Below, piece by piece: positions 15,891-27,221 of a stretch of 64,000 bases of DNA; within the stretch, counting starts at the first letter, position 1; each line of letters begins with the position of its first letter. Made by a program: the position numbers and the translations under genes. Under the pieces are notes generated by a model, which ran no database searches, had not been told where the DNA came from, and saw only the letters and a program-made list of their open reading frames with translations. The DNA comes from Oxalobacteraceae bacterium (GTDB lineage Bacteria; Pseudomonadota; Gammaproteobacteria; Burkholderiales; Burkholderiaceae_D), in NCBI GenBank assembly GCA_027490465.1, contig JAIXXZ010000112.1, forward strand, positions 40,052 to 104,051, read 5' to 3'.

Positions 15891-17273
15891 TTAGGTTGAG
15901 CGTTTTTGATGACCTTTGAGGCGTTTCTCAAAGTCATCAGTGAGGTTCTGGCTTTGTACCACCAGGGGCATGACCAGTCCCATACCCATCTGGACCAAGT
16001 TCATGATGTTGTTATTCGCCATATGCGCTGCCATGATGGCTTTGATCTGGGCAGCTTCTGAACTCCCGGACTCATCCACGACGCCAGCAAACTGCTTGGC
16101 TTTCATCAAAGGCGTCAGGTGACTGTAGTGCTTGGTGATCATCAGGACAGAGGTGCCCATCTGCTCCGATAAGTCATGGATGGGAATGCCTTCCAAGAGG
16201 CGCTGGGTGGCGTAGTAATGCCGAAGACTGTAGAGGCTGCGTTCTTTGCCAGTCACAGGGCAGTGGAGTAGCTTGGTGTCCTCCAGCCATTGTCTGAACG
16301 GCTTGTTCCAGTTGTCCGGCACGGTGCCATCCGAGAGACGAAACAGAAGTTTCGGTACGCGCTTCTTCAGCACAGCTTCTAGACTCATGCCAGACAGGTC
16401 TGGGCTTAGTTGTCGCAGTCGCTCCAATAGAAGCCAGCAGCTATTGTGTGCGACGAAGTTCCTAGGGCCTCGTTTGCCACGCTGCAGCCGGAAATGCAGG
16501 ATCGGCTGTCCGTCGCGGATTTCGACATCAATGTGTCGCCACTCCAAGTATTCCGCCTCGGTGCCCGGACGCATGCCGGTGGCTGCCATAAAGGGGACAT
16601 AGATTGTCAGCAGCTCCCGGATCATGCGGGTCCGCAAAGTCCTGCCGTCGCTGATGAATTTCGGCACACTGGCCATCAGCGTTTCGAGTTCGTCTTGGCT
16701 GAACTCGGCGCGTCGGTCACTCTCTCCGCCGGTGTTTTTGAGCTGTGGCCGCTCATAAGCTGTCATGTAGCCGCGCTCGACAGCCTCATCGAAGATCAGG
16801 TTGAGTGCAGCGTTATGGTTGTTCTGTGCACTGCCGGATAGCTCTCGTCCTACCTTATTGCGTCGCCAAGTGTGGAATTCAGATATGACAGACGGCTTAA
16901 CGCCATCGATGTTGTAGTTCCCATAGAAGGGCACGAGATACAGATTGATTGCAGACACATAGTCCTTAGCACTGGGCTTTGCAGTGCCTGCAGCAATTTC
17001 ATCCATTAATCTTCGTAGGACGATCTCTGCAACGTTCTTAAATTTTTTACTGGTGATTGGACGACCTTCTTCGTGGTCGAAGGTGGCTTTCATCCAAATA
17101 CGCTCTGCGATTCGCGCAGCTTCTTTAACGTCAGTGGTGTCTGTGCTGCGTCGGAACCAAGTTTTGACGTTTTCTATCTTGTAGTGGACTTGCCACTTTT
17201 TGCTGTCAGCGCGGCGCACCAAGCGAATAAGCTCGGGCTTAACTACGACGGTATCAGAGGAGGGAACGCGCAT
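15891..17273 (-). CDS. Tyrosine integrase of the tRNA-Asn element
   Basis: A 460-aa phage-type integrase. It has an N-terminal arm-binding region (residues ~1-75), a SAM-like core-binding domain (~80-200) and a C-terminal catalytic domain with TGMRPGTE (Arg), the SLRHYYATQ box (Arg) and the nucleophile Tyr in ITKHYSHL. Two usually conserved catalytic His look substituted: Tyr replaces His ahead of SLRH, and MGTS stands where GHSS is usual. The ~80 residues after the Tyr form an unusual Met/Asn-rich tail. It begins 126 bases from the tRNA-Asn 3' end, the classic place for an integrase that targets that tRNA. Confidence 0.85.
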   Translation of the reverse strand: MRVPSSDTVVVKPELIRLVRRADSKKWQVHYKIENVKTWFRRSTDTTDVKEAARIAERIWMKATFDHEEGRPITSKKFKNVAEIVLRRLMDEIAAGTAKPSAKDYVSAINLYLVPFYGNYNIDGVKPSVISEFHTWRRNKVGRELSGSAQNNHNAALNLIFDEAVERGYMTAYERPQLKNTGGESDRRAEFSQDELETLMASVPKFISDGRTLRTRMIRELLTIYVPFMAATGMRPGTEAEYLEWRHIDVEIRDGQPILHFRLQRGKRGPRNFVAHNSCWLLLERLRQLSPDLSGMSLEAVLKKRVPKLLFRLSDGTVPDNWNKPFRQWLEDTKLLHCPVTGKERSLYSLRHYYATQRLLEGIPIHDLSEQMGTSVLMITKHYSHLTPLMKAKQFAGVVDESGSSEAAQIKAIMAAHMANNNIMNLVQMGMGLVMPLVVQSQNLTDDFEKRLKGHQKRST

Positions 17274-17361
17274 GAAAGCACTGTAGCGCCAAAATAGGCG
17301 CAGCGCAACCAGCGGCGGCTATTGTATTCGTGCAATAACCGTGTAATTAATAAGTTAAATT

Positions 17362-17388
17362 AAAAGCAAGCACTAAGTGCTTGCTTTT
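17362..17388 (-). terminator. Intrinsic terminator of tRNA-Asn
   Basis: A perfect 12-bp inverted repeat, AAAAGCAAGCAC and GTGCTTGCTTTT, with a three-base loop, ends in T-rich sequence on the minus strand just downstream of the tRNA. It either remained with the tRNA or was supplied by the element on integration. Confidence 0.75.
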
Positions 17389-17399
17389 AAAGGGTTTTT

Positions 17400-17475
17400 T
17401 GGCTCCCCGACCTGGACTCGAACCAGGGACCTGCGGATTAACAGTCCGTCGCTCTACCGACTGAGCTATCAGGGA
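17400..17475 (-). tRNA. tRNA-Asn (anticodon GTT)
   Basis: 76 bases including an encoded CCA end. On the minus strand the acceptor is TCCCTGA with TCGGGGA opposite. The D-arm (AGCTCAGTCGGTAGAGC), the anticodon loop CTGTTAA (anticodon at 17440-17442) and the T-arm GGTTCGAGTCC are all canonical. The 3' half faces the integrated element and is its presumed attachment site. Confidence 0.97.
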
Positions 17476-17562
17476 ACAGACGCGAGATTATGCCCGAAGG
17501 CCATGCCCTTGTCAAAACACCCCCGCGTGCGGGATCAGGGACAGGGCCGCCGGGTAAAACGT

Positions 17563-18777
17563 TTACAGCACTTTGGCGATCGCATCGACCACGCGGTCGA
17601 TATTGCGGGAATTCAGTGCCGCCACGCAGATCCGGCCGGTATCGACGGCATAAATCGAGAATTCCGTCTTCAGGCGCTCGACTTGTGCCTTGGTCAGGCC
17701 AGAGTACGAGAACATGCCGCGCTGCTGGACCACGAAGTCGAAATCATGGCTGGGCGCCTTTGCCTTGAGCTTGGCTACCAGGTCACCGCGCATGGCGCGG
17801 ATACGCACGCGCATGCCTGCCAGTTCTTCTTCCCACATCTGACGCAGTTCAGGCGTGGCCAGTACAGTGGCGACGACTTGGCCGCCGTGAATCGGCGGGT
17901 TTGAATAGTTGGTGCGGATGACGCGCTTGAGCTGGGACATCAGGCGGGCCGCCTCTTCCGCACTGGCGGCGACGATGGACAGCGCGCCCACGCGCTCGCC
18001 GTACAGCGAGAATGACTTCGAGAAAGAGTTCGAGACAAGCAGGGGGCCACCTGCCGTAGTGAACTGGCGAACCACCTTGCCATCTTCGGGGATGCCGTCA
18101 CCGAAACCCTGATAGGCCATGTCCAGGAAGGGCACCAGACCGCGTTGGGTGACGACTTCGATCACTTGCGCCCATTGGGCATCAGTCAGGTCAGCGCCGG
18201 TTGGGTTATGGCAGCACGCATGCAGCACCACGATGGACCCGGCGGGCATGGATTTGAGTGCATCGAGCATGCCGGCAAAGTTAACGCCGCGCGTGCTGGC
18301 GTCGTAGTACGCGTAATTGTTCACGACGAAACCTGCGGACTCGAAGAGCGCGCGGTGGTTCTCCCAGCTTGGATCACTGATATACACCTGCGCATCTGGG
18401 GCAAAGCGCTTGAGAAAATCAGCGCCCAGTTTTAGCGCGCCCGTGCCACCCAGCGCCTGCGCCGTAATCGCGCGCTTGGAAGCGATGACCTCGCTGTCTG
18501 CGCCAAACACCAGCTCCTGAACCGCCTTGTCGTAGGCGGCGAGACCTTCGATCGGAAGGTAGGTGCGCGGCGCAGATTTCTGCATCAGTGTCGCTTCGGC
18601 TTGTTGTACACACTGCAGCAGCGGTACCTTGCCGTTGTCATCGTAATAAACCCCGACGCCGAGGTTGGTCTTGTCGGGGTTCTGGTCAGCGTTGAAAGCC
18701 TCGGTGATCCCAAGAATGGGATCGCGAGGTGCCATCTGAATAGCTGCGAACAAGGGTGCGGATAACGGAGCGTTCAT
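17563..18777 (-). CDS. tyrB: Aromatic/aspartate aminotransferase, PLP-dependent
   Basis: A 404-aa class I aminotransferase. The ATG at 18777 (MNAPLSAPLFAAIQMAPRD) is chosen from the family start; the longer frame upstream is not similar. It transfers the amino group between aspartate or aromatic amino acids and 2-oxoglutarate in the cytosol. Visible landmarks are ACCHNPTGADLT for the Asn that holds the cofactor ring, VSNSFSKSFSLYGERVG with the PLP Lys, and a C-terminal TGRICVAALN with the substrate carboxylate-binding Arg. The gene faces away from uvrB with a short divergent promoter, a frequent order in betaproteobacteria. tyrB versus aspC cannot be separated by eye. Confidence 0.9.
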   Translation of the reverse strand: MNAPLSAPLFAAIQMAPRDPILGITEAFNADQNPDKTNLGVGVYYDDNGKVPLLQCVQQAEATLMQKSAPRTYLPIEGLAAYDKAVQELVFGADSEVIASKRAITAQALGGTGALKLGADFLKRFAPDAQVYISDPSWENHRALFESAGFVVNNYAYYDASTRGVNFAGMLDALKSMPAGSIVVLHACCHNPTGADLTDAQWAQVIEVVTQRGLVPFLDMAYQGFGDGIPEDGKVVRQFTTAGGPLLVSNSFSKSFSLYGERVGALSIVAASAEEAARLMSQLKRVIRTNYSNPPIHGGQVVATVLATPELRQMWEEELAGMRVRIRAMRGDLVAKLKAKAPSHDFDFVVQQRGMFSYSGLTKAQVERLKTEFSIYAVDTGRICVAALNSRNIDRVVDAIAKVL

Positions 18778-18895
18778 CGTGTTACCATGAAAAGTTGTAT
18801 TGGGTTTTGTTTTTACGTGTCTCAATTGCACGTAAAAAGACGATAAGTCCTGCAAAAACTGCGAAACCCCGCATTTTACCAAAGGTCAAAATCAG

Positions 18896-20989
<2,094 letters not shown>

Positions 20990-21062
20990 AAGAGTGGCGT
21001 AGTTTGTATTCGACTGCTGCCGAGATAAATTCTTCATATTCGTCATGGCGTAACACTGCCCA

Positions 21063-21842
21063 ATGATTCCCTCCCTGTTTACTGTTGCCGCTGAGAGATC
21101 GGCGGATGCCTGGCGTCCGGTACTTTTCAGAGGTTTGGAAGCCTTGAGTGCTGCCGATCCGAGCTACCTGCCAGCGCTGGCAAAAGATGATTTTCTGCCG
21201 ATACAGGGGCGACTGTTTGCTGCCTTTGATCAGCCGCTGGATAAGGTGCGCTATGTGCTTGTGGGCGAGGGGCCTTATCCTCGTGAAGCCAGTGCGACGG
21301 GTGTTTGCTTCATGGACGGCGCGGTGAAGGAACTTTGGTCTGCGCAGGGTTTATCCAAGCCAGTCAATCGTGCGACCTCGCTGCGCAATTTTATGAAGAT
21401 GTTAATGGTGGCTGATGGTCTGCTCGAGCCCGAGCACACCGGTGGCGAGTCAGTGGCGGTCGTGTCTGCGCAGGCGATGGCGCCGGGGGCGGGGTTTATT
21501 CAGACTTTGCCTGATCTGCAGCACAATCTGACTGACCACGGATTTCTTTTGCTGAACGCCGCCCTGGTATACCGCCCGCATGTACCCCCTGTGAAGGAGG
21601 CGAAAGCATGGCGTCCGTTTCTGGAAACTGTGCTTGATGCGCTGGCTGACCGTCCAGGTTTGCCGCTACCAACGCTGGTCTTGTGGGGGCGCATCGCTCA
21701 GTGGTTGGAGGATTTACCTGCTGTCAGTCGGTTTCCCAGATCAATCGCCGAGCATCCGTACAACCTATCCTTTATCCAAAACGAGGCGATGCAGGACCTG
21801 TTCGGGCCGATGCGCTTGCTGCGGGCAAAAAATTTCAATTAA
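21063..21842 (+). CDS. Uracil-DNA glycosylase superfamily protein with altered active site
   Basis: A 259-aa protein that follows the family 1 Ung fold: YVLVGEGPYPREASATGVCF replaces the usual GQDPYHGxGQAxGLxF, NAALVYRP (compare LLNxxLTV) follows, and EHPYNLSF stands for HPSPLS with His231 kept. The water-activating Asp of GQDPYH is Gly70 here, and the following His is Pro73, so normal uracil excision is doubtful. Similar proteins next to uvrB are seen in related bacteria, which suggests a conserved but different task, perhaps DNA binding or action on another base. The start ATG is clear, and no overlap with neighbours is present. Confidence 0.65.
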   Translation: MIPSLFTVAAERSADAWRPVLFRGLEALSAADPSYLPALAKDDFLPIQGRLFAAFDQPLDKVRYVLVGEGPYPREASATGVCFMDGAVKELWSAQGLSKPVNRATSLRNFMKMLMVADGLLEPEHTGGESVAVVSAQAMAPGAGFIQTLPDLQHNLTDHGFLLLNAALVYRPHVPPVKEAKAWRPFLETVLDALADRPGLPLPTLVLWGRIAQWLEDLPAVSRFPRSIAEHPYNLSFIQNEAMQDLFGPMRLLRAKNFN

Positions 21843-21878
21843 CGCAACGCCTCAATAAGTTCCCGCGTTTTTCAATAC

Positions 21879-21927
21879 CTGACAAATCCAGTCGGCTTTG
21901 CTATACTCGACCAAATCGTTCGGGAAT
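21879..21927 (+). promoter_or_regulatory. isc operon promoter with an IscR-type binding site
   Basis: A -35 CTGACA (21879-21884), 17-base spacer and -10 TATACT (21902-21907) make a strong promoter. A 25-base stretch from 21903 to 21927 fits the Type 1 IscR consensus at about 21 of 25 positions and overlaps the -10. This is the arrangement by which [2Fe-2S]-IscR represses its own operon. Confidence 0.7.
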
Positions 21928-21973
21928 ACCGGACATCCGTTCGCAGCACCGTTCGTTAATTTGGAGTAAGCCA

Positions 21974-22450
21974 ATGCGTCTGACTACCAAAGGTCGTTTT
22001 GCCGTCACTGCGATGATCGATCTGGCGATGCGCCAGCATCATGGACCGGTGACGCTCGCTGGAATCAGCCAGCGGCAGGAGATTTCCTTGTCGTATCTGG
22101 AGCAACTGTTCGGCAAATTGCGTCGCCATGAAATCGTGGAGTCGGTGCGCGGTCCGGGTGGTGGTTACAACCTTGCGCGTCGTTCCGAAGACATTACGGT
22201 GGCCGACATTATTATCGCGGTGGATGAGCCGCTGGATGCAACGCAATGCGGTGGCAAGGAAAACTGCCACGGCGAACGTGAGGCGTCTGGGGCGCGCTGC
22301 ATGACCCACGATTTGTGGGCAACGCTGAACGCCAAGATGGTTGATTACCTGGATTCGGTCTCACTCAAAGATCTGGTTGACCAGCAAAAAGAGAAGGCCG
22401 TAGAACAAAAACCCGTCGTCGTGATGCAGCGCTCGCATCAGGCAGCCTGA
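21974..22450 (+). CDS. iscR: Iron-sulfur cluster assembly regulator IscR
   Basis: A 158-aa Rrf2-family regulator. The ATG at 21974 ([19 protein letters not shown]) matches the family start; upstream sequence in frame is not coding. The winged helix is followed by the cluster-binding region: Cys in CGGKENC (C-x5-C), a longer than usual gap, then ARCMTH with the third Cys and the His ligand. When the [2Fe-2S] cluster is bound it represses the isc operon; the site is visible in the promoter. It is the first gene of iscRSUA-hscBA-fdx-iscX. Confidence 0.95.
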   Translation: MRLTTKGRFAVTAMIDLAMRQHHGPVTLAGISQRQEISLSYLEQLFGKLRRHEIVESVRGPGGGYNLARRSEDITVADIIIAVDEPLDATQCGGKENCHGEREASGARCMTHDLWATLNAKMVDYLDSVSLKDLVDQQKEKAVEQKPVVVMQRSHQAA

Positions 22451-22467
22451 TTTACCGGAGTAAGCAG

Positions 22468-23721
22468 ATGAACGCACCACTGGACCAATCCTTGTTGGAA
22501 ACCCTGAAGGCACCGCATTTCCCCATTTATATGGACTACTCGGCGACTACGCCGGTAGACCCGCGCGTCGCCGACAAAATGATTCCCTATCTGCGCGAGC
22601 AGTTTGGCAATCCGGCTTCGCGCAGTCACATGTATGGCTGGTCGGCTGAAAAAGCCGTCGAGGAGGCGCGTGAAGAGGTGGCCAAGCTGGTCAATGCCGA
22701 TCCACGAGAAATCGTCTGGACGTCCGGTGCCACCGAGGGTAACAACCTGGCCATCAAAGGTGCTGCGCATTTTTATCAGACCAAGGGCAAGCACATCATC
22801 ACGGTCAAGACGGAGCACAAAGCCGTGCTGGATACCGTGCGTGAGCTGGAGCGCCAGGGATTCGAAGCGACCTATCTGCAGCCGGGTGATGATGGTCTGA
22901 TCACCGTACAGCAACTGGCAGACGCGATTCGTCCGGACACGATTCTGGTGTCCGTGATGTGGGTGAACAATGAAATCGGTGTGATTCAGCCTATCGACGA
23001 AATTGGCGAACTGTGCCGCAGCAAGGGCATCATTTTTCATTCAGACGCTGCGCAGGCAACCGGCAAGACGCCGATTGATCTGGAAAAAACCAAGGTGGAT
23101 CTGGTGACTTTCACTGCCCACAAATCCTACGGCCCCAAAGGCGTTGGTGCGATGTATGTGCGTCGCAAGCCGCGTGTGCGTATCGAAGCGCAGATGCACG
23201 GCGGTGGTCATGAACGTGGTCTGCGCTCGGGCACACTGGCAACGCATCAGATCGTTGGCATGGGTGAGGCCTTCCGCATCGCCCGCGAAGAGATGGCTAC
23301 CGAGATCCCTCGCATACGCGCACTGCGTGATCGTCTCGCGGCCGGTTTGGGCAAGATCGAAGAAGTCTATGTGAATGGCGATATGGCGCATCGCGTGCCG
23401 CATAACCTGAACATCAGCTTCAATTATGTCGAGGGTGAATCGCTGATCATGGCGATCAAGGATATCGCCGTGTCATCCGGTTCTGCCTGCACATCAGCCA
23501 GCCTTGAGCCATCGTATGTGTTGCGTGCGCTGGGGCGCAGCGATGAGCTGGCACATAGCTCGATTCGTTTCACCTTCGGACGGTTCACCACCGAAGACGA
23601 TGTAGATTTTGCGATTGATCTGTTGACCAAAAAAGTTCACAAGTTGCGCGAACTCTCGCCGCTGTGGGATATGTACAAGGACGGTATCGACATCAATTCG
23701 ATCCAGTGGGCAGCACACTAA
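22468..23721 (+). CDS. iscS: Cysteine desulfurase IscS
   Basis: A 417-aa PLP enzyme that takes sulfur from cysteine as an enzyme persulfide and hands it to IscU. The start [10 protein letters not shown] adds about a dozen residues to the usual [16 protein letters not shown] start. The PLP Lys is in [14 protein letters not shown]; the persulfide Cys is in [14 protein letters not shown], close to the family position 328. It follows iscR by 17 bases, within the operon. It also feeds sulfur to tRNA thiolation. The length is slightly above E. coli IscS (404). Confidence 0.97.
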   Translation: MNAPLDQSLLETLKAPHFPIYMDYSATTPVDPRVADKMIPYLREQFGNPASRSHMYGWSAEKAVEEAREEVAKLVNADPREIVWTSGATEGNNLAIKGAAHFYQTKGKHIITVKTEHKAVLDTVRELERQGFEATYLQPGDDGLITVQQLADAIRPDTILVSVMWVNNEIGVIQPIDEIGELCRSKGIIFHSDAAQATGKTPIDLEKTKVDLVTFTAHKSYGPKGVGAMYVRRKPRVRIEAQMHGGGHERGLRSGTLATHQIVGMGEAFRIAREEMATEIPRIRALRDRLAAGLGKIEEVYVNGDMAHRVPHNLNISFNYVEGESLIMAIKDIAVSSGSACTSASLEPSYVLRALGRSDELAHSSIRFTFGRFTTEDDVDFAIDLLTKKVHKLRELSPLWDMYKDGIDINSIQWAAH

Positions 23722-23742
23722 ATTTTTTTCAGGAGTTGGATC

Positions 23743-24141
23743 ATGGCCTATTCAGACAAAGTACTCGATCACTATGAAAACCCCCGCAATGTCGGCGCTT
23801 TCGATAAAGGTGACGAAACCATAGGTACCGGCATGGTCGGTGCGCCCGCCTGCGGCGATGTGATGAAACTGCAGATCAAGGTCGGCGCTGACGGCGTGAT
23901 CGAAGACGCCAAGTTCAAGACCTATGGCTGCGGATCGGCAATTGCTTCATCGTCGCTGGTGACCGAATGGGTCAAAGGCAAAACACTGGACGAGGCACTC
24001 TCGATCAAAAATACGCAGATCGCCGAAGAGCTTGCGCTGCCGCCCGTGAAGATTCACTGCTCCATCCTTGCCGAAGATGCGATCAAGGCTGCTGTTGCGG
24101 ACTACAAGGCGCGTCACGGTGAAGAGCAAAAGGTCGCCTGA
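23743..24141 (+). CDS. iscU: Iron-sulfur cluster scaffold IscU
   Basis: A 132-aa scaffold on which IscS sulfur and iron are assembled into a [2Fe-2S] cluster. The three ligand Cys are in GAPACGDV, TYGCGSAIASSS and KIHCSILAEDA, each at the family position. LPPVK, the HscA recognition motif, precedes the third Cys. It begins 21 bases after iscS and is followed by iscA. It is of normal length with no oddity. Confidence 0.97.
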   Translation: MAYSDKVLDHYENPRNVGAFDKGDETIGTGMVGAPACGDVMKLQIKVGADGVIEDAKFKTYGCGSAIASSSLVTEWVKGKTLDEALSIKNTQIAEELALPPVKIHCSILAEDAIKAAVADYKARHGEEQKVA

Positions 24142-24203
24142 GTTTACGACGATGAGCCTCGGTATTTGCCGGGGTCGTGTATCGAAGTGGGAAGAGAATT
24201 ATC

Positions 24204-24527
24204 ATGGCAATCACTCTGACTGAAAAAGCGGCGAAGCACGTCTCTCGCTATATCGAAAAGCGGGGTAGAGGTATAGGTCTGCGCTTTGGTGTGCGCACTA
24301 CCGGTTGCTCGGGGCTCGCTTACAAGCTTGAGTATGTCGATGAGAGCGAAGCAGAAGATCAAATCTTTGAGTCGCACGGCATCAAGGTATTTGTTGATCC
24401 CAAGAGTCTGCCGTATATCGACGGCACCGAACTCGATTTTGCGCGTGAAGGTTTGAACGAAGGTTTCAAGTTCTACAACCCAAATGTGAAAGATGAATGT
24501 GGTTGCGGTGAGAGCTTCCGCATCTGA
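24204..24527 (+). CDS. iscA: Iron-sulfur cluster assembly A-type protein IscA
   Basis: A 107-aa A-type carrier; the ATG at 24204 is preceded by GGGAAGAGA. The three ligand Cys are in [10 protein letters not shown] and ECGCGESF. A-type proteins accept clusters from IscU and pass them to apo-proteins, and are needed for [4Fe-4S] formation in aerobic cells. It sits between iscU and hscB as in other proteobacteria. The open frame begins 27 bases earlier but shows no similarity there. Confidence 0.95.
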   Translation: MAITLTEKAAKHVSRYIEKRGRGIGLRFGVRTTGCSGLAYKLEYVDESEAEDQIFESHGIKVFVDPKSLPYIDGTELDFAREGLNEGFKFYNPNVKDECGCGESFRI

Positions 24528-24589
24528 TCAGTAGCACCGATGTTCAAGAGGCCTGTTGCAGCACGACAGGCTTTTGTTTTTGGAAGTGT

Positions 24590-25105
24590 ATGGAAAACCA
24601 TTTCGATTTGTTTCAGATGCCAGCCCATTTCGCGATTGATGCCGCGCAGCTTGATGCTGCCTATCGTGAAGTGCAGGGACGGGTGCATCCGGACAAATTT
24701 GCTGCTGCCAGCGATGCCGAAAAGCGCGTGGCCATGCAATGGGCAACGCGTGCCAATGAGGCGTACAAGACACTGAAAAACCCGCTCCGTCGTGCGGCCT
24801 ACCTGTGCGAGTTGCACGGGGTCGATCTGGGCATCGAATCGAATACCACCATGCCACCGGCATTTCTGATGCAGCAAATGGAATGGCGCGAGTCGCTCGA
24901 CGAAGCTCGTAGCGAACGCGATACCGCTCGGCTGGAAGCACTGGAGCAGGCGCTCAATGCGGCGCGCAGCAAAGCCATTGCACGCATCGCAGAATTGCTG
25001 GATCAATCCAAATTCAGCGAAGCCGGCGAGCAGGTGCGAGAGCTGATGTTTGTTGAAAAATTCGGCGATGAAGTCGCTAGTACCTTTGAGGCGCTGGAAG
25101 CCTGA
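24590..25105 (+). CDS. hscB: Co-chaperone HscB (J-domain)
   Basis: A 171-aa J-protein that brings IscU to HscA and stimulates its ATPase. The N-terminal J-domain has the signature HPDKF near residue 32, and ends around residue 75 (NEAYKTLKNPLRRAAYL). The C-terminal helical domain with LMQQMEWRESLDEA is the IscU-binding part. It is of normal length (E. coli 171). It precedes hscA by 35 bases. Confidence 0.95.
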   Translation: MENHFDLFQMPAHFAIDAAQLDAAYREVQGRVHPDKFAAASDAEKRVAMQWATRANEAYKTLKNPLRRAAYLCELHGVDLGIESNTTMPPAFLMQQMEWRESLDEARSERDTARLEALEQALNAARSKAIARIAELLDQSKFSEAGEQVRELMFVEKFGDEVASTFEALEA

Positions 25106-25140
25106 ACGCTTCGCTAACTGATTCCTGAATTCATCCCACC

Positions 25141-27006
25141 ATGGCACTTCTCCAAATCGCCGAACCCGGCATGTCGACTGCACCGCATCAGCACAGGCTT
25201 GCGGTGGGTATTGACCTTGGTACCACCAACTCCCTGGTGGCGACGGTTCGTCATGGCATACCCGAAGTGCTGGATGATGAGGATGGTCGCGCGCTATTGC
25301 CTTCCATCGTGCGCTATTTGCCAACAGGTCATGCCAACATTGGTTACGGTGCGCAGGCCATGCAAACGGTTGATCCCAGAAATACGGTTGTCTCCGTCAA
25401 GCGCTTCATGGGTCGTGGCCTGAAAGATATCGCGCACGCGGAAAACATGCCCTACGACTTCATTGATGCGCCGGGCATGGTGCAGATTCGAACCGTGGCT
25501 GGCACAAAAAGTCCGGTCGAGGTATCGGCAGAGATACTTGCTACGCTGCGTCAACGTGCCGAAGATGCGCTGGGTGATGAACTGGTGGGCGCGGTGATTA
25601 CGGTGCCTGCGTATTTTGATGATGCACAGCGTCAGGCGACCAAGGATGCTGCAAAGCTCGCGGGCCTGAATGTGCTGCGCCTGCTGAATGAACCGACTGC
25701 GGCTGCGATTGCCTATGGGCTGGATAACGGCTCACAAGGCATCTATGCGGTCTACGATCTGGGCGGCGGTACATTCGATATATCCATCCTGAAGCTGTCC
25801 AAGGGGGTGTTCGAGGTACTGGCCACCGGCGGTGATTCGGCGCTGGGTGGCGACGATTTTGATCATCGGCTGTTTTGCTGGATCATCGAGCAGGCACATC
25901 TGTCGCCACTGTCGGATGAAGATACGCGCTTATTGATGGTCAAGGCGCGCGAGGCCAAGGAAATTCTTTCCTCGCATGCAGAGACGCATATCGATGCTGT
26001 CCTGAAATCAGGTGAGGAAGTACACCTGACCATCACCGCAACCGAATTTGTGTCACTGACTCAGCAGCTGGTCGCCAAGACCCTCAACCCTTGCCGCAAG
26101 GCGGTCCGTGATGCCGGGCTGAGCGTGGATGAGATTGATGGTGTGGTACTGGTCGGTGGTTCAACCCGCATGCCGCACATACGCAAAGCCGTGGCTGATT
26201 ATTTCAAGACGCTGCCACTGGCCAATATCGATCCCGACAAGGTCGTAGCGCTGGGCGCGGCAATACAAGCCAATCTGTTGGCTGGCAATCGTGCGTCGGG
26301 TGACGACTGGTTGCTGCTCGATGTGATTCCTCTGTCGCTGGGTATTGAAACCATGGGTGGTCTGGCTGAAAAAGTCATTCCCCGCAATTCCACGATTCCC
26401 TGCGCGCGTGCGCAAGAGTTCACCACCTTTAAAGATGGACAGACAGCGATGGCGGTCCATGTGGTGCAGGGCGAGCGTGAACTGGTATCCGATTGCCGTT
26501 CGCTGGCGCAGTTTGAATTGCGCGGCATTCCGCCGATGGCGGCAGGCGCTGCACGGATACGTGTGACCTATCAGGTGGATGCGGATGGTTTATTGTCCGT
26601 TGCAGCGCGCGAGCTGCATTCAGGTGTTGAGGCTTCGATCGTCGTCAAACCTTCCTATGGCCTGGGCGACGATGAGATCGCTCGCATGCTGCAAGATTCT
26701 TTCACGTCGGCTGAAGGTGACATGAAGCTGCGCGCTCTGCGAGAAGAGCAGGTTGAGGCGGAGCGAATTCTGCTGGCGACCGACTCGGCACTGGCGCAAG
26801 ATGCTGATCTGCTCAGTGATTCCGAGCGTGCCGACGTTGATGCCTGCATGGCGAGTCTCAGACAAAGCGCTATGGGTAGTGATCACCAAGCGATTAAGGC
26901 CGCTGTCGATGCGCTGGCGAAGACCACGGAGGATTTTGCTGCAAGGCGTATGGATCGCAATGTGCGCGCTGCGCTGACAGGAAAGAAACTGGACGAAATC
27001 GTTTGA
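25141..27006 (+). CDS. hscA: Iron-sulfur-specific Hsp70 chaperone HscA
   Basis: A 621-aa Hsp70 paralogue that binds the LPPVK segment of IscU to release its cluster. The nucleotide-binding domain shows [30 protein letters not shown] and [15 protein letters not shown]. The substrate-binding domain starts near residue 390 ([14 protein letters not shown]) and the helical lid follows. The length equals the family norm. The next isc gene, fdx, lies 215 bases downstream, a wider gap than elsewhere in the operon. Confidence 0.97.
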   Translation: MALLQIAEPGMSTAPHQHRLAVGIDLGTTNSLVATVRHGIPEVLDDEDGRALLPSIVRYLPTGHANIGYGAQAMQTVDPRNTVVSVKRFMGRGLKDIAHAENMPYDFIDAPGMVQIRTVAGTKSPVEVSAEILATLRQRAEDALGDELVGAVITVPAYFDDAQRQATKDAAKLAGLNVLRLLNEPTAAAIAYGLDNGSQGIYAVYDLGGGTFDISILKLSKGVFEVLATGGDSALGGDDFDHRLFCWIIEQAHLSPLSDEDTRLLMVKAREAKEILSSHAETHIDAVLKSGEEVHLTITATEFVSLTQQLVAKTLNPCRKAVRDAGLSVDEIDGVVLVGGSTRMPHIRKAVADYFKTLPLANIDPDKVVALGAAIQANLLAGNRASGDDWLLLDVIPLSLGIETMGGLAEKVIPRNSTIPCARAQEFTTFKDGQTAMAVHVVQGERELVSDCRSLAQFELRGIPPMAAGAARIRVTYQVDADGLLSVAARELHSGVEASIVVKPSYGLGDDEIARMLQDSFTSAEGDMKLRALREEQVEAERILLATDSALAQDADLLSDSERADVDACMASLRQSAMGSDHQAIKAAVDALAKTTEDFAARRMDRNVRAALTGKKLDEIV

Positions 27007-27075
27007 GAAATCTTTGATCTAGGCTTGAGCATAGATCTCGCGATTGTCACAGCTTGGGAAGCGCTGATTAAATAA

Positions 27076-27180
27076 ATGGATAAACTTTTGTGGCAAGATC
27101 AATGGCGCTGGGACCTTGATTTTATTGATCCCCGCGTCGCACAGCTACGCTGGCTCGCCATAAAACGTGGATTTGTTTAG
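27076..27180 (+). CDS. Possible 34-residue small protein between hscA and fdx
   Basis: An ATG at 27076 opens 34 sense codons before TAG at 27178-27180. The product is tryptophan-rich and amphipathic (MDKLLWQDQWRWDLDFID, then [15 protein letters not shown]). No clear ribosome-binding site precedes it, and a frame this short is expected by chance about one time in five. The gap between hscA and fdx is otherwise empty. It is listed as a candidate only. Confidence 0.2.
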   Translation: MDKLLWQDQWRWDLDFIDPRVAQLRWLAIKRGFV

Positions 27181-27221
27181 CGTCTCCCTTGGGAAAAAAT
27201 TTTTAATTCAGGAAATTCAAC

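Larger units (their letters stand above)
6123..17399. mobile_element. Integrated plasmid-like element adjoining the 3' end of tRNA-Asn
   Basis: About 11 kb inserted directly downstream of tRNA-Asn, a common integrase target. Its right end carries a 460-aa tyrosine integrase pointing away from the tRNA; its left end carries a second, catalytic-domain-only tyrosine recombinase. Between them are an origin-like region with DnaA boxes, a Pol I-like protein gene, an XRE-type regulator and small proteins seen in mobile elements. Codon usage and AT content differ from the flanking chromosome. No relaxase, mating-pair, capsid, portal or terminase gene is visible, so self-transfer is not supported. The left limit is approximate because no direct repeat of the tRNA end was found. 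Confidence 0.7.
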
